Positions 9,190 through 18,494 are shown, numbered from the stretch's first letter. The stretch: 38,332 bases of DNA from Betaproteobacteria bacterium (GCA_025361165.1 JANYAU010000048.1:1-38332); one strand, 5' to 3'. A program made the numbers and translations. Notes: generated from the sequence alone by a model not told the origin.

Positions 9190-10303
9190 GCGCGCCGCCT
9201 ACGCCGCCCAGGCCGAACATTCTCGCGGTCGCCGCTGTGCTGAGCCACCGCCCGCCGGGCGCACCGAATTTCAGCGCGACCGTGACCGTATCATCCACTC
9301 CACCGCGTTTCGCCGCTTGGAATACAAAACCCAAGTATTCGTGAATCACGAGGGCGATTTGTTTCGCACCCGGCTCACCCATTCGCTGGAAGTCGCCCAA
9401 ATCGGCCGCGCCATCGCGCGCAGCTTAGGCTTGGATCAAGACCTGGTAGAAGCCATCGCTCTCGCGCATGACCTGGGCCATACACCCTTTGGCCACACCG
9501 GCCAGGACGCCTTGAATGCCTGCATGCAAGATCACGGCGGCTTCGAACACAATCTGCAATCGCTACGCGTGGTAGATAAACTGGAAGAGCGCTATGCGGA
9601 ATTCGATGGCTTGAATCTCACCTTCGAAACGCGTGAGGGCATACTCAAACACTGTTCACTGCCTAACGCTAAATTGCTGGGCGAGATCGGCGAACGCTTC
9701 TTGAATAAACAACAACCCACGCTGGAAGCCCAAGTCGCCGACCTGGCGGATGCGATCGCCTACAATAATCACGATGTGGATGATGGGCTGCGCTCCGGGC
9801 TGATCGAGCTCGACCAACTCTCCCATGTCGCGGTGTTCGCGCGCCACCTGGATGAAGTCAAACAGCGCTACCCACAGCTCGCCGGGCGGCGCGTCATTCA
9901 CGAAACCGTGCGCCGCATGATTAATACGCTGATTACCGATTTGGTGGCGCAGAGCACGAAAAATATCCAGCACGCGCATCCACACACGCTCGACGAGGTG
10001 CGCGCGGCGCCGCCATTGATCGGCTTCTCCGACTCTATCCATACCGAGCAACGCGAACTAAAGCATTTTTTGCGCACGCAGTTATATCAACACTACCGCG
10101 TCAATCGCATGAGCGGCAAAGCCCGGCGTATCATCAAAGCGCTGTTCGAGGCTTTCATGGACGACCCCAAGCTGCTACCGCCGCAATATCAAGATAAGGT
10201 GCGGCAAGATCAGGCGCGCACCATCGCCGACTATATCGCCGGCATGACCGACCGCTACGCCATGAAAGAATATCGCCGCTTGTTTTCCGTGGAAGAGCTG
10301 TGA
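9182..10303 (+). CDS. dgt: Deoxyguanosinetriphosphate triphosphohydrolase-like protein (HD domain)
   Basis: This enzyme family hydrolyses dNTPs to deoxynucleosides and tripolyphosphate. The 373-residue protein has the HD-superfamily metal site: H67 in [10 protein letters not shown], the H96-D97 pair in [11 protein letters not shown], and a later Asp in [10 protein letters not shown]. The N-terminus [27 protein letters not shown] is typical of the shorter 'type 2' dGTPase-like branch. I chose the ATG at 9182, which overlaps the aroB end by 8 nt, over an upstream in-frame Met at 9029 inside aroB. Substrate preference cannot be judged from sequence. Confidence 0.93.
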   Translation: MAERAAYAAQAEHSRGRRCAEPPPAGRTEFQRDRDRIIHSTAFRRLEYKTQVFVNHEGDLFRTRLTHSLEVAQIGRAIARSLGLDQDLVEAIALAHDLGHTPFGHTGQDALNACMQDHGGFEHNLQSLRVVDKLEERYAEFDGLNLTFETREGILKHCSLPNAKLLGEIGERFLNKQQPTLEAQVADLADAIAYNNHDVDDGLRSGLIELDQLSHVAVFARHLDEVKQRYPQLAGRRVIHETVRRMINTLITDLVAQSTKNIQHAHPHTLDEVRAAPPLIGFSDSIHTEQRELKHFLRTQLYQHYRVNRMSGKARRIIKALFEAFMDDPKLLPPQYQDKVRQDQARTIADYIAGMTDRYAMKEYRRLFSVEEL

Positions 10304-11082
10304 GCGCTACGTCCACCATTCCGTGGTTGCCCACCACCAGCGCCCAGGAAATGCCGGAGCCCAATCTCGCGGAGCAAGTCGCGATGATGCTGCGCGCGGA
10401 ACGCCAAGTCGTGATCCTCATCACCGGCCGCGACAGTGGGCGCATATCGGGGTTTCTGGCCGACTTAACACACGCGCTCTCTCATGGCGACTCGGTTTTA
10501 CGCATCAAAACCGCGCTTGATGTGCCCGAACTTTTCGTCTTGCTCGCCGGGCAACTGGGTCTGCCGTCGCACAATTTGAGCCCGATGCAACTGGCCACCA
10601 AAGTCGGGGAACGGTTGGGAGAAAAAGCGCCCGCTGGCCACTTTGTACTGCTGTGTGAAAACGCTCAGCAATTTTCGGATGCTTTACTGGAGAGCATTCG
10701 GCAACTCAGCAACTATCCCATCAACATCGTGCTGTGTGGCCGGCCGTTGCTCCTGCGCCGACTCGCCCGCTCCACACTTTGCGCGCTTAAACAGCGCTTG
10801 AATTATCGTCTGAATTTGGACGAATCAAAGTTTACCGGCGCGTTCAAATGGTTGCTCACCCTTATCGTTTTTGGCGGCCTGGCTTATCTGGGCGCACGTT
10901 GGTTGGCCGAAACACCTACCCCAAAATCAAATAGCGTTCGTTCAATTTCCAGCAATGCGGCACCTTTAACGCAGAGCTCCCCGCAACTTATTGTCGCCGC
11001 GCCGCGTCCCGCCCCTTCCAACGATAGCGCGCCATCGCTCATACTGGATAGATCTTTGCACCAGGCGCCCAACGGGCACTGA
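10300..11082 (+). CDS. Membrane-anchored protein with a degenerate ExeA/DamX-like P-loop domain
   Basis: The GTG start overlaps the dgt stop by 4 nt (GTGA); length is 260 residues. Residues about 20-175 follow the order of an ExeA/DamX-type AAA domain but with eroded motifs. The Walker A position reads GRDSGRIS (43-50), lacking the Lys and Ser/Thr. The Walker B position reads FVLLCENAQ (115-123) instead of a DEAQ-type motif. The sensor-like strand [15 protein letters not shown] (143-157) is well kept. One transmembrane segment (about 183-199) leads to a Ser/Pro/Ala-rich tail of about 58 residues. No SPOR domain is visible, although DamX-type neighbours of aroB in gammaproteobacteria have one. 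ATP hydrolysis is unlikely; a scaffold role near the septum or envelope is speculation. Confidence 0.8.
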   Translation: MSATSTIPWLPTTSAQEMPEPNLAEQVAMMLRAERQVVILITGRDSGRISGFLADLTHALSHGDSVLRIKTALDVPELFVLLAGQLGLPSHNLSPMQLATKVGERLGEKAPAGHFVLLCENAQQFSDALLESIRQLSNYPINIVLCGRPLLLRRLARSTLCALKQRLNYRLNLDESKFTGAFKWLLTLIVFGGLAYLGARWLAETPTPKSNSVRSISSNAAPLTQSSPQLIVAAPRPAPSNDSAPSLILDRSLHQAPNGH

Positions 11083-11097
11083 CGGTTTAACCGCTCT

Positions 11098-12546
11098 CTA
11101 CATCAATACGATGTCGTATTGCTCTTGGTTGTATTGCGTTTCAACTAGCAAAGAGATGGGCTTAGCAATGAAATCGGCGAGTTGGGCGAGACTTTGTGAT
11201 TCCTCGTCCAGAAACAGATCAATCACCGGCTGCGAACCCAGAATGCGAAATTCGCGCGCATTGTACTGGCGCGCTTCGCGCAATAATTCACGCAAAATTT
11301 CATAGCATACCGTCTGCGGTGTTTTCAGTTCACCCCGGCCCTGACACACCGGACACGGCTGGCAGAGCACATGCGCCAAGCTCTCGCGCGTGCGTTTGCG
11401 CGTCATCTCGACCAAGCCCAGAGCCGAGAAGCCGCTCACCGTCATGCGCGTGCGATCCCGCGCCAAGGCTTTTTTAAATTCTTCCAGCACCGCTGTCTTG
11501 TGCTCGGCATTATCCATGTCGATAAAATCGATGATGATGATGCCGCCCAAGTTGCGCAGCCTTAACTGGCGCGCGATGGCGTGCGCGGCCTCGAGATTGG
11601 TTTTGAAAATCGTGTCGTCGAAATTACGTCCGCCGACAAAAGCGCCGGTGTTCACATCGACAGTCGTCAGCGCTTCGGTTTGATCGATAATGAGATAGCC
11701 GCCGGATTTCAGCTCTACTTTGCGCGACAGCGCCTTTTCGATTTCCGCTTCGGCCTGATACAGATCGAACAGCGGACGTTCGCCTTGATAATGCTCCAAG
11801 CGTGACGCCACATCGCTCATATAACTGGCAGAAAAAGCTTGCAGCTTAGCGTAGGTCTCGCGCGAATCGACGATGATGCGATCGATATCCTCGCTCACAA
11901 AATCGCGCAACACGCGCAGTGCGAGATTGAGCTCTTGATACAGCAAGGTTTGCGGCGCAGCGGTCTTGGCTTGCTCCATGATGCCATTCCAGATGCGCTG
12001 CAAATAGTCCACATCGGCCAACAACTCGCGATCGGTCGCGGTTTCGGCGCTGGTGCGCACAATGAAGCCGCCCTTAACCTCCGGCGGCATCAGCTGTTGC
12101 AACTTGTGGCGCAGGAGTTCGCGCTCTTGCTCGTCTTCGATGCGCTGCGAAATGCCGATATGGGTTTCTTGCGGCAAATACACCAACAAACGTCCGGCGA
12201 TGCTGATTTGAGTGGAAAGCCGCGCACCCTTGGTACCGATCGGATCTTTGATTACTTGCACCAAGACCGTCTGGCCTTCGTGCAACAATTTTTCAATCGG
12301 CTTTTCTTCGTTTGGCTTTTGTTGCCAGATGTCGGCCACGTGTAGAAACGCGGCGCGCTCCAGCCCGATTTCCACGAACGCCGATTGCATGCCCGGCAAC
12401 ACACGGCATACCCGGCCCTGATACACATTGCCGACCATGCCGTAACTCGATGCGCGTTCGATGTGCAACTCTTGCACCACACCTTGCTGCATCACCGCGA
12501 CGCGTGTTTCTTGCGGCGTGATATTGATTAAAATTTGTTCGCTCAT
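11098..12546 (-). CDS. rng: Ribonuclease G (RNase E/G family)
   Basis: RNase G is a cytosolic endoribonuclease that matures the 16S rRNA 5' end and takes part in mRNA decay. The 482-residue protein has an N-terminal S1 domain (GNVYQGRVCRVLPGMQSAFVEIGLERAAFLH), the RNase H-like core, the DNase I-like catalytic segment with TVDVNTGAFVG and IIIIDFIDMDN, and the zinc-link CPVCQGRG near residues 397-404. It lacks the long C-terminal scaffold of RNase E. It overlaps maf by 4 nt and is the last gene of the leftward operon. Its stop lies only 15 nt from the convergent gene at 10300-11082. Confidence 0.97.
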   Translation of the reverse strand: MSEQILINITPQETRVAVMQQGVVQELHIERASSYGMVGNVYQGRVCRVLPGMQSAFVEIGLERAAFLHVADIWQQKPNEEKPIEKLLHEGQTVLVQVIKDPIGTKGARLSTQISIAGRLLVYLPQETHIGISQRIEDEQERELLRHKLQQLMPPEVKGGFIVRTSAETATDRELLADVDYLQRIWNGIMEQAKTAAPQTLLYQELNLALRVLRDFVSEDIDRIIVDSRETYAKLQAFSASYMSDVASRLEHYQGERPLFDLYQAEAEIEKALSRKVELKSGGYLIIDQTEALTTVDVNTGAFVGGRNFDDTIFKTNLEAAHAIARQLRLRNLGGIIIIDFIDMDNAEHKTAVLEEFKKALARDRTRMTVSGFSALGLVEMTRKRTRESLAHVLCQPCPVCQGRGELKTPQTVCYEILRELLREARQYNAREFRILGSQPVIDLFLDEESQSLAQLADFIAKPISLLVETQYNQEQYDIVLM

Positions 12547-13136
12547 AACACCTGGATACCGAAAGTTTTAAGCAGAATCGCGGTTTCAAACAAGGGCAGG
12601 CCCATCACGCCTGAATAGCTGCCTTCGATGCGCGCAATAAACGTTGCGGCCAGACCTTGGATGCCATATGCACCGGCTTTGTCGTATGGCTCGCCGCTCG
12701 ACACATAGCACGCAATTTCGTGCGCCGCTAAGCGCCGGAAAGTGACTGCCGTCGCGGATGTCGCGAGTTTTATTTTTTTCTCGTAGGTAACGGCAATCGC
12801 AGTCACCACCTGATGGGTGCGGCCGGAGAGTGCTTGCAACATCGCGTGCGCTTCGGCGTCATCCGCCGGCTTGCCGAGAATACGCCGCCCCAGAATCACC
12901 GCGGTATCCGCCGCGAGTACCGGATGCGGCGTCCGGCGCTGCGCGACGATACGGCCCCACGCTACCTCAGCCTTCATCCGCGCGATACGCTGGACATAGT
13001 CACTGGGCGCTTCGCGCGGCAAAGCATCTTCATCCACGTCCGGCACCAGCACCCGGAATTTCACGCCGATTTGTTTGAGCAACTCGCGCCGGCGCGGCGA
13101 TTGCGAAGCCAAATATATTTGGGCTGGGGAAGCCAT
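12543..13136 (-). CDS. maf: Maf-family nucleoside triphosphate pyrophosphatase
   Basis: Maf proteins hydrolyse non-canonical or canonical NTPs to monophosphates; the YhdE-like branch acts on dTTP and UTP. The 197-residue protein has the signature SQSPRRRELL (residues 12-21), ADTAVIL, LSGRTHQVVTAI, and the C-terminal EPYDKAGAYGIQG...IEGSYSGVMGLPL. The neighbour rng and the 4-nt overlap are the common Maf-RNase G pairing. The Shine-Dalgarno region before the ATG is weak. Exact substrate specificity is inferred from the family. Confidence 0.94.
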   Translation of the reverse strand: MASPAQIYLASQSPRRRELLKQIGVKFRVLVPDVDEDALPREAPSDYVQRIARMKAEVAWGRIVAQRRTPHPVLAADTAVILGRRILGKPADDAEAHAMLQALSGRTHQVVTAIAVTYEKKIKLATSATAVTFRRLAAHEIACYVSSGEPYDKAGAYGIQGLAATFIARIEGSYSGVMGLPLFETAILLKTFGIQVL

Positions 13137-13175
13137 TTCAGAAAGCCGGTGAACAGCGTCCGTCGGATACTCCGA

Positions 13176-13376
13176 TCAGCCGCGCCCGCTAGCCAGTAGC
13201 TGCAGCTTGGCCAAGCAGCCCATGACCATCAGCCCTACACCGCCGGTGAACAAAGTCAGCACCTCAAACCCGGCAAAGTAATAATGCCCCATGGCGCGTC
13301 CCACCCCTGCGGCTAGGGTCAGCAACACACCAGCCAGGCCGACGCCGTTTCCAAAGTATGCAATCGTTTTGTTCAT
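13176..13376 (-). CDS. Small membrane protein of unknown function (66 aa)
   Basis: This 66-residue frame begins at an ATG preceded by a strong AGAGGAG about 8 nt upstream on the complement strand, so I consider it a real gene. It has two hydrophobic segments (about residues 8-28 and 37-58) joined by a short loop containing RAMGHYYF, and a short charged end. Most of it is membrane-embedded. It lies between rlmH (88 nt upstream) and maf (39 nt downstream) in the leftward operon. I do not recognise the family. Confidence 0.65.
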   Translation of the reverse strand: MNKTIAYFGNGVGLAGVLLTLAAGVGRAMGHYYFAGFEVLTLFTGGVGLMVMGCLAKLQLLASGRG

Positions 13377-13464
13377 GCCTTTTTCTCCTCTTGGAATTAA
13401 CTACGCATGAAAGCTTACCGCATTTTGCGCTTACTGCGCGGGTATTCCAGCACAAGCGTGCCGG

Positions 13465-13938
13465 CTATTCCCGATGATACGGATGGTTTTGCAAGATGCT
13501 CACCGCGCGATATAACTGTTCTGCCAGTACCACGCGCACTAAGGCGTGCGGCAGGGTCAGCGCGGAAAGCGACCACATCAGATCGGCGCGCGCTTTGATT
13601 TCCGGCGCCAGGCCATCGGCGCCACCGACAATCAAAGCCACATCGCGCCCCGCCGCTAGCCAATTCTGCAATGCATCGGCTAAGGCTAGGCTGGTCAATT
13701 GTTTACCGCGCTCATCCAGTACAATCTGATAGCAACCCTTGTTGGGCAAGGCCGCGGTGATACGCGCCGCTTCGAGGCCCATTATTTGTTGTGCGGTCTT
13801 TCCGCCATCACGCTTCTCCGGCTTGATTTCGAGTAGCCGTATGCGCGCCTCGCGCGGCATGCGCTTTTGGTATTCAGCGAAAGCCGTGTCGACCCAATCC
13901 GGCATGCGCGTGCCGACAGCGGCGATGATCAGCTCCAT
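13465..13938 (-). CDS. rlmH: 23S rRNA (pseudouridine1915-N3)-methyltransferase
   Basis: RlmH methylates pseudouridine 1915 in helix 69 of 23S rRNA, in the assembled ribosome. The 157-residue SPOUT-fold protein has the family N-terminus MELIIAAVGTRMPDWV, the SAM-binding knot region ALIVGGADGL, LSALTLPHALVRVVLAEQLYRA, and the conserved C-terminal NHPYHRE. It follows rsfS by 35 nt; nadD-rsfS-rlmH is a widespread gene order. Confidence 0.97.
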   Translation of the reverse strand: MELIIAAVGTRMPDWVDTAFAEYQKRMPREARIRLLEIKPEKRDGGKTAQQIMGLEAARITAALPNKGCYQIVLDERGKQLTSLALADALQNWLAAGRDVALIVGGADGLAPEIKARADLMWSLSALTLPHALVRVVLAEQLYRAVSILQNHPYHRE

Positions 13939-13973
13939 GGCGCGCGCTTTATCTTCCAGTAGTCAGCAGAATT

Positions 13974-14324
13974 TCAGCCAGCGATTTTACGAATTTTCTT
14001 TGGCGCCGCAGTCCACAATTCTTCCAAATTGTAATACTCGCGCACTGCCGGGTGCATGACATGCACGATGACGTTGCCCAGATCGACCAATACCCACTCG
14101 CCGGTTTCCTCCCCTTCCATGCCGACGATTTCTGCGCCAGCCTGTTTGAGTTTATCCACGACATTGCGCGCCAGCGCTTTGACTTGGCGCGAGGATTCGC
14201 CGCTGGCGATGACCATGTAATCCGTCATCGACGTGAGTTTTTTGACGTTCAAGGTGGTGATGTCGCGCGCCTTAATGTCTTCCAATGCGGCCACGACCGC
14301 TTTCTTCATGGTTTCAGGTGTCAT
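13974..14324 (-). CDS. rsfS: Ribosomal silencing factor RsfS
   Basis: RsfS binds ribosomal protein L14 and blocks subunit joining when nutrients are scarce. The 116-residue protein carries the family segments ALEDIKARDITTLNVKKLTSMTDYMVIASG, GEWVLVDLGNVIVHVMHPAVREYYNLEELW. Its ATG overlaps the nadD stop by 4 nt, consistent with coupled translation. Confidence 0.97.
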   Translation of the reverse strand: MTPETMKKAVVAALEDIKARDITTLNVKKLTSMTDYMVIASGESSRQVKALARNVVDKLKQAGAEIVGMEGEETGEWVLVDLGNVIVHVMHPAVREYYNLEELWTAAPKKIRKIAG

Positions 14325-14974
14325 TCGCTATACAGTTGGTTTTGGGAAATGTAGTCCAGCACTGCGTCCGGCAACAAGTAGCGCGGACTCGCGCCGCGCT
14401 TTAGATCAGCGCGGATGTGCGAGGCCGCGATGTCGAGCGCGGTGATGGTGAAGGTAAGAATGCGGCCGGCCGGCGCAATTGCAAGCGCCGTTGTATCTAG
14501 CGTCTGGCGCGCATGGAGTTCTTGTTGCAGCGCCTGTGGCATGTTGTCGGTCCAAGTCGATTGTGGAAAACCCGGGCGCTGCGCCACAGCCACATGCGCC
14601 AGGCCGAACAGGGCTTGCCACCGGCGCCAAGCAGTCAGCCCGAGAAACGCATCCGTGCCCAGCAACAAGCACAAGGGCTGGGCAGCCCCGAATTCTTCGC
14701 GCAGCGCGGTCAAAGTATCCACGGTATAGCTCGGTTCGGCGCGCGCCACTTCGCGCTCATCCACGACGAAGCCGGTGTGTTTGGCACATGCCAGGCGCAC
14801 CATTTCTAAACGCTTTTGCGCCGACACGCGCGGCGCGGCGCGATGCGGCGGCTGGCCGGCAGGAATAAACCGCACCTGCTGGAGATTGAACGCAGTCAAC
14901 GCTTCCTGCGCCAGGCGCAGGTGGCCGAAGTGAATGGGATCGAAGGTGCCGCCAAAAATACCGATGGGGCTCAG
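14321..14974 (-). CDS. nadD: Nicotinate-nucleotide adenylyltransferase, apparently starting with CTG
   Basis: NadD adenylates nicotinate mononucleotide to form deamido-NAD. The frame encodes the conserved nucleotidylyltransferase N-terminus IGIFGGTFDPIHFGHLRLAQE, with the HxGH-type motif at residues 15-18, and later LLGTDAF and the C-terminal SHIRADLKRG...VLDYI. No ATG, GTG or TTG precedes these motifs in frame. Upstream there are only CTG (14972-14974), GTT and then the TAA stop of proA, which is in the same frame. I place the start at CTG, giving MSPIGIFGG and 217 residues, the normal family length. ATC (14965) or ATT (14959) are less likely. A start at the first ATG (14899) would remove the active-site motif. 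It overlaps rsfS by 4 nt. Confidence 0.88.
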   Translation of the reverse strand: MSPIGIFGGTFDPIHFGHLRLAQEALTAFNLQQVRFIPAGQPPHRAAPRVSAQKRLEMVRLACAKHTGFVVDEREVARAEPSYTVDTLTALREEFGAAQPLCLLLGTDAFLGLTAWRRWQALFGLAHVAVAQRPGFPQSTWTDNMPQALQQELHARQTLDTTALAIAPAGRILTFTITALDIAASHIRADLKRGASPRYLLPDAVLDYISQNQLYSE

Positions 14975-14977
14975 AAC

Positions 14978-16246
14978 TTAGCCCCGCACTTGCCCATCGC
15001 CGAGCACGATGAATTTCTGCGAGGTGAGGCCTTCGAGGCCGACCGGGCCACGGGCGTGGATTTTGTCGGTGGAAATGCCGATCTCCGCACCCAGGCCATA
15101 TTCAAAACCATCGGCAAACCGCGTCGAGGCGTTCACCATCACGCTGCTGGAATCCACTTCGCGCAGGAAGCGCCGCGCACGGGTGTAGTCTTCGGTGACA
15201 ATCGCGTCGGTATGCTGCGAGCCATAGGTGTTGATGTGCTCTATTGCCTGATCCAAGCCCGATACCACTCGCACCGACAAAATCGGCGCGAGATATTCGG
15301 TGATCCAATCTTCTTCCGTCGCCGCTTTCATTTGCGCCACGATGGCGCGTGACGCAGCACAGCCGCGCAACTCGACTCCTTTGTCGAAATAAATTTTCGA
15401 CACTAGGGGCAGCACGTGTTTGGCCACACTCTCCGCCACCAGCAGCGTTTCCATGGTGTTGCAGGTGCCGTAACGGCTGGTCTTGGCATTGTCGGCAATG
15501 CGCACCGCTTTTTCCAGATCGGCGTGGTCATCGATATACACATGGCACACGCCGTGCAGATGCTTGATCACGGGGATACGCGCATCGTTCATCAAGCGTT
15601 CGATCAGGCCCTTGCCGCCGCGCGGCACGATCACATCGACAAATTCTTTCATCGTAATCAACTCGCCCACTGCGGCACGGTCGGTGGTCTCGATGACTTG
15701 CACCGCGGTTTCAGGCAAGCCTGCCGCGGCCAAGCCTTCGCGCACGCACGCGGCGATGGCTTGGTTGGAATTAATGGCTTCCGAACCGCCGCGCAGAATC
15801 GCGGCATTGCCCGATTTCAAGCACAGTCCGGCAGCATCGGCCGTGACATTGGGCCGCGCCTCGTAAATGATGCCGACCACGCCCAAGGGCACGCGCATTT
15901 TGCCGACTTGAATGCCGGAGGGGCGGTAGTTCAAATCGGTGATCTCGCCCACCGGGTCGGCGAGTTGCGCGATCTGGCGCAGGCCTTCGGCCATACCGGC
16001 AACCGTCTTTTTAGTTAGGAATAAGCGGTCAAGCAATGCGCCATCCAAACCCGCTGCTTGCGCATGCTCCATATCCTTATGATTGGCGAAAAGCAGCTTG
16101 TCCGCATCGCGCTCAATGGCGTCCGCCATCGCCAACAAGGCCTTGTTCTTGGCCTGGGTGTCGGCGCGCGCAATCACGCGCGACGCGGCGCGCGCTTGCT
16201 CGCCCACCATGCGCATGTATTGTTTAACGTCCATATCGCGTTTCAT
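14978..16246 (-). CDS. proA: Gamma-glutamyl phosphate reductase
   Basis: ProA reduces gamma-glutamyl phosphate to glutamate-5-semialdehyde with NADPH in proline synthesis. The protein (422 residues from the ATG at 16246) shows the aldehyde dehydrogenase-like fold with [43 protein letters not shown] and the catalytic Cys in [19 protein letters not shown] lies about 5 nt before that ATG. A TTG at 16261 overlapping the holA stop (TTGA) and an ATG at 16234 are alternative starts. The stop TAA is followed one codon later by the nadD CTG. Confidence 0.95.
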   Translation of the reverse strand: MKRDMDVKQYMRMVGEQARAASRVIARADTQAKNKALLAMADAIERDADKLLFANHKDMEHAQAAGLDGALLDRLFLTKKTVAGMAEGLRQIAQLADPVGEITDLNYRPSGIQVGKMRVPLGVVGIIYEARPNVTADAAGLCLKSGNAAILRGGSEAINSNQAIAACVREGLAAAGLPETAVQVIETTDRAAVGELITMKEFVDVIVPRGGKGLIERLMNDARIPVIKHLHGVCHVYIDDHADLEKAVRIADNAKTSRYGTCNTMETLLVAESVAKHVLPLVSKIYFDKGVELRGCAASRAIVAQMKAATEEDWITEYLAPILSVRVVSGLDQAIEHINTYGSQHTDAIVTEDYTRARRFLREVDSSSVMVNASTRFADGFEYGLGAEIGISTDKIHARGPVGLEGLTSQKFIVLGDGQVRG

Positions 16247-16257
16247 GTTTGCCGCCT

Positions 16258-17262
16258 TCAAGCCTTAGCCACACGCAAAACCAGGGTCAACAACTCGTCC
16301 CACACATCACCCGGTTTTAGTCCTTTGCTCATTCTATCAATTTCCGCCGCGTGGCGTTGCACCGCAGTTAATATCTCGATAGACAGCCGCGGCAACGCCC
16401 GCCGTGCCAGGTTTTGGCGCTCGCCCCAAAACCCGCCTTCGCGCAGCGCGCCGCTCATATCTACACCGCGAGTAAGCGCTAACTTTGATTTATTGAGGCT
16501 CCGCGTAAGCCAGGCCAGCACCCCCAGCACCGGGATCGGCTTCACCCCTTCGCCGCGCAAGCCATCGAGAATGCGTGCCGCACGCGCCGCATCGCCAGCC
16601 AGCATGGCGTCGCTTAATTGAAACACATCGAACCGCGAGACATTCAACACGGCCTCGCTTACCTCATTGGAAGTCAGTTTCCGCGCCGGATAGAGCAAGC
16701 CGAGTTTTTGAATTTCTTGGTGCGCGGCGAGCAAATTGCCTTCTACCGACTCGGCAAGAAACACCAAGGTCTCGCGATCCGCGCTTTGATTTTGCACCGC
16801 CAAGCGGCCCGCGATAAACGCGGGCAAGGCATCGATATCTACTGGATAAACTTCAATCACCACCCCTGCCGCGTTCAATGCGCTGTACCAGCCGCTGTCC
16901 TTGGTGCGCTTATCCAGCTTGGGCAACAACACCAGGCTCAGCGTGTCCGGCGGCAAATCGGCGGCGTAAGCTTCCAGCGCCGCCGCCCCCTCGGTGCCGG
17001 GCTTGCCGTTGGGAATGCGTAATTCCAACACGCGTTTGGCCGCAAAGAGCGACAAGCTCGCCGCGCTCGCGCGCAATTGACCCCACTTAAAATCTTTTTC
17101 CACCGCCAGCACTTCGCGCTCAAGATAATCCTCTTGCTTGGCGCGCGCGCGGATTGCATCTGCCGCTTCCATCGCCAGTAGCGGCTCATCGCCGCTGACG
17201 ACGTAGAGCGGCTTTAGGCCTTGCTGCAGATGAGAAGAAAGTTTTTCGGGTCGCAGCAGCAT
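16258..17262 (-). CDS. holA: DNA polymerase III subunit delta
   Basis: HolA is the wrench of the clamp loader, opening the beta sliding clamp. The 334-residue protein has the family N-terminus [27 protein letters not shown], a degenerate AAA+ fold with [15 protein letters not shown] and [10 protein letters not shown], the lid [19 protein letters not shown], and the C-terminal collar helices. It lies 3 nt after lptE; leuS-lptE-holA is the standard proteobacterial order, here interrupted by a restriction-modification pair. Confidence 0.95.
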   Translation of the reverse strand: MLLRPEKLSSHLQQGLKPLYVVSGDEPLLAMEAADAIRARAKQEDYLEREVLAVEKDFKWGQLRASAASLSLFAAKRVLELRIPNGKPGTEGAAALEAYAADLPPDTLSLVLLPKLDKRTKDSGWYSALNAAGVVIEVYPVDIDALPAFIAGRLAVQNQSADRETLVFLAESVEGNLLAAHQEIQKLGLLYPARKLTSNEVSEAVLNVSRFDVFQLSDAMLAGDAARAARILDGLRGEGVKPIPVLGVLAWLTRSLNKSKLALTRGVDMSGALREGGFWGERQNLARRALPRLSIEILTAVQRHAAEIDRMSKGLKPGDVWDELLTLVLRVAKA

Positions 17263-17265
17263 GCG

Positions 17266-17748
17266 CTACGAACTAATGTGAATAACGCTCATTCTGCGGA
17301 TAATCTGCTGTACCGCATCGACTTGCATATCGCGATAAAGCAGCAACTCTTCGGATTCTTTGGCCAGCGTTTGGTTGTCATTAAAGGTGATGTCGCGCCT
17401 TAGCTCAATCTGCTGTTGCTCAAGCAGCTCGCGCCCTTTGTTGTCGACAGCTTTAAAGCTCACCCGATACAGCAGACGGTATTCGCTCACGCGCCCTGCG
17501 CTGTCGAGAGACAAAATACGCTTCTCGCGCGATTCGCCGAGAATTTGCAGCGTGACCTGAGCGTCTTGCGCGCGGGCGGTCACTTTGGTTGCGGTCGGAC
17601 GAATCGCGCGCTCCAAGGCCACCACGATTTCTTGCCCGCCTTCGACGAACACGCTCTCGAACGGCAGCGCTGCATTGCCGCGCAATTGAAAGCCGCATGC
17701 GCTAAGGCTCAATATAACCAGTAAAACCCATGCCTGCCGGATAACCAT
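17266..17748 (-). CDS. lptE: LPS-assembly lipoprotein LptE
   Basis: LptE plugs the LptD barrel and helps place lipopolysaccharide in the outer leaflet. The N-terminus has a signal peptide with lipobox LSAC followed by GFQLRG, the diagnostic LptE beginning (Cys about residue 18). The body has IQILGESREKRILSLDSAGRVSEYRLLYRV and the C-terminal DMQVDAVQQIIRRMS. I chose the ATG at 17748, whose A is shared with the stop of the upstream restriction gene (TGATG) and which has AAGGA 6 nt upstream. A TTG one codon earlier is possible. Length is 160 residues. Confidence 0.93.
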   Translation of the reverse strand: MVIRQAWVLLVILSLSACGFQLRGNAALPFESVFVEGGQEIVVALERAIRPTATKVTARAQDAQVTLQILGESREKRILSLDSAGRVSEYRLLYRVSFKAVDNKGRELLEQQQIELRRDITFNDNQTLAKESEELLLYRDMQVDAVQQIIRRMSVIHISS

Positions 17749-18494
17749 CAATCGTCCTTTTCACCCAAATTCGCGGAGTTAAACTCTACCAGCTTAGCCC
17801 AATCGATTTCACCATCGACACAAAAATCGCGCATGAATTCTTGCGCGAAGAGATTCGTTACCTTCGCGTATTGCTTAACGAAGTCTTCATTTTTTTCCCT
17901 GGCACGGTGGCCAATGGGTTCGACAATCCGCATATACAGCGCTTCGTCACCGGAAATAAAGGCCCAAAAACGCTGCCCGCAAAGTTTGCGGTAGTTTCCT
18001 TTATCTGCTTGCCTATCTTGCCCATAACAACAGCCATTGACCGTTTGTACGTGCAGTTTGCTATTGCCGGTACGCAGGACTTTCTGCGCCTTGGTGAAGT
18101 TATCCCGCATTTTCTTGATCTGGCTGCTGTTACCCCAGTTGGGTCCGGATTTGATGGACAGCAAATAGCGTATGCCGTCCCGGTCGAATTCGAGGTCGAT
18201 TCCTTCGGACGAGGATTTCTTCCCGCCAAATACTTGGCTATTAATATAAATGGCTAGCTCTTCCAGAAAATCGCCGAATATCGTTTCTTCTTGCGAGGAT
18301 AGGTGGGCGTCCAGCAAAGTCTTAACCAAATCGCTCGCGGTGAGCAGGTTTTTGGCTTTAAACAGGTACGGATTTTTACGCTTTAGAACCGTTTTTAGCT
18401 TGAGTTTTTGAAGACTGGCCAAGCGTTTTTCGTGAAAGCTTGCGATTCCCTTTTCGGCGAAGCGATTCAATGCCTTCCAATCAAGAGGCGACAT
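17748..18494 (-). CDS. Type II restriction endonuclease (PmeII-like family, tentative)
   Basis: The 248-residue protein is encoded directly after a DNA methyltransferase, with a 14-nt overlap, and I read it as the cognate restriction enzyme. It resembles the type II family I know as PmeII-like. Shared segments are KNPYLFKAKNLLTASDLV (41-58), LDAHLSSQEETIFGDFLEELA (61-81), EGIDLEFD...LLSIKSGPNWGNSSQI (98-126) and VNGCCYG...CGQRFWAFISG. A plausible PD-(D/E)xK-type site is D100 with S113-x-K115, but this is inference. The ATG at 18494 is preceded by AAGAGAGA; a TTG at 18539 is less likely. The downstream stop shares a base with the lptE ATG. The recognition site cannot be deduced. Confidence 0.8.
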   Translation of the reverse strand: MSPLDWKALNRFAEKGIASFHEKRLASLQKLKLKTVLKRKNPYLFKAKNLLTASDLVKTLLDAHLSSQEETIFGDFLEELAIYINSQVFGGKKSSSEGIDLEFDRDGIRYLLSIKSGPNWGNSSQIKKMRDNFTKAQKVLRTGNSKLHVQTVNGCCYGQDRQADKGNYRKLCGQRFWAFISGDEALYMRIVEPIGHRAREKNEDFVKQYAKVTNLFAQEFMRDFCVDGEIDWAKLVEFNSANLGEKDD

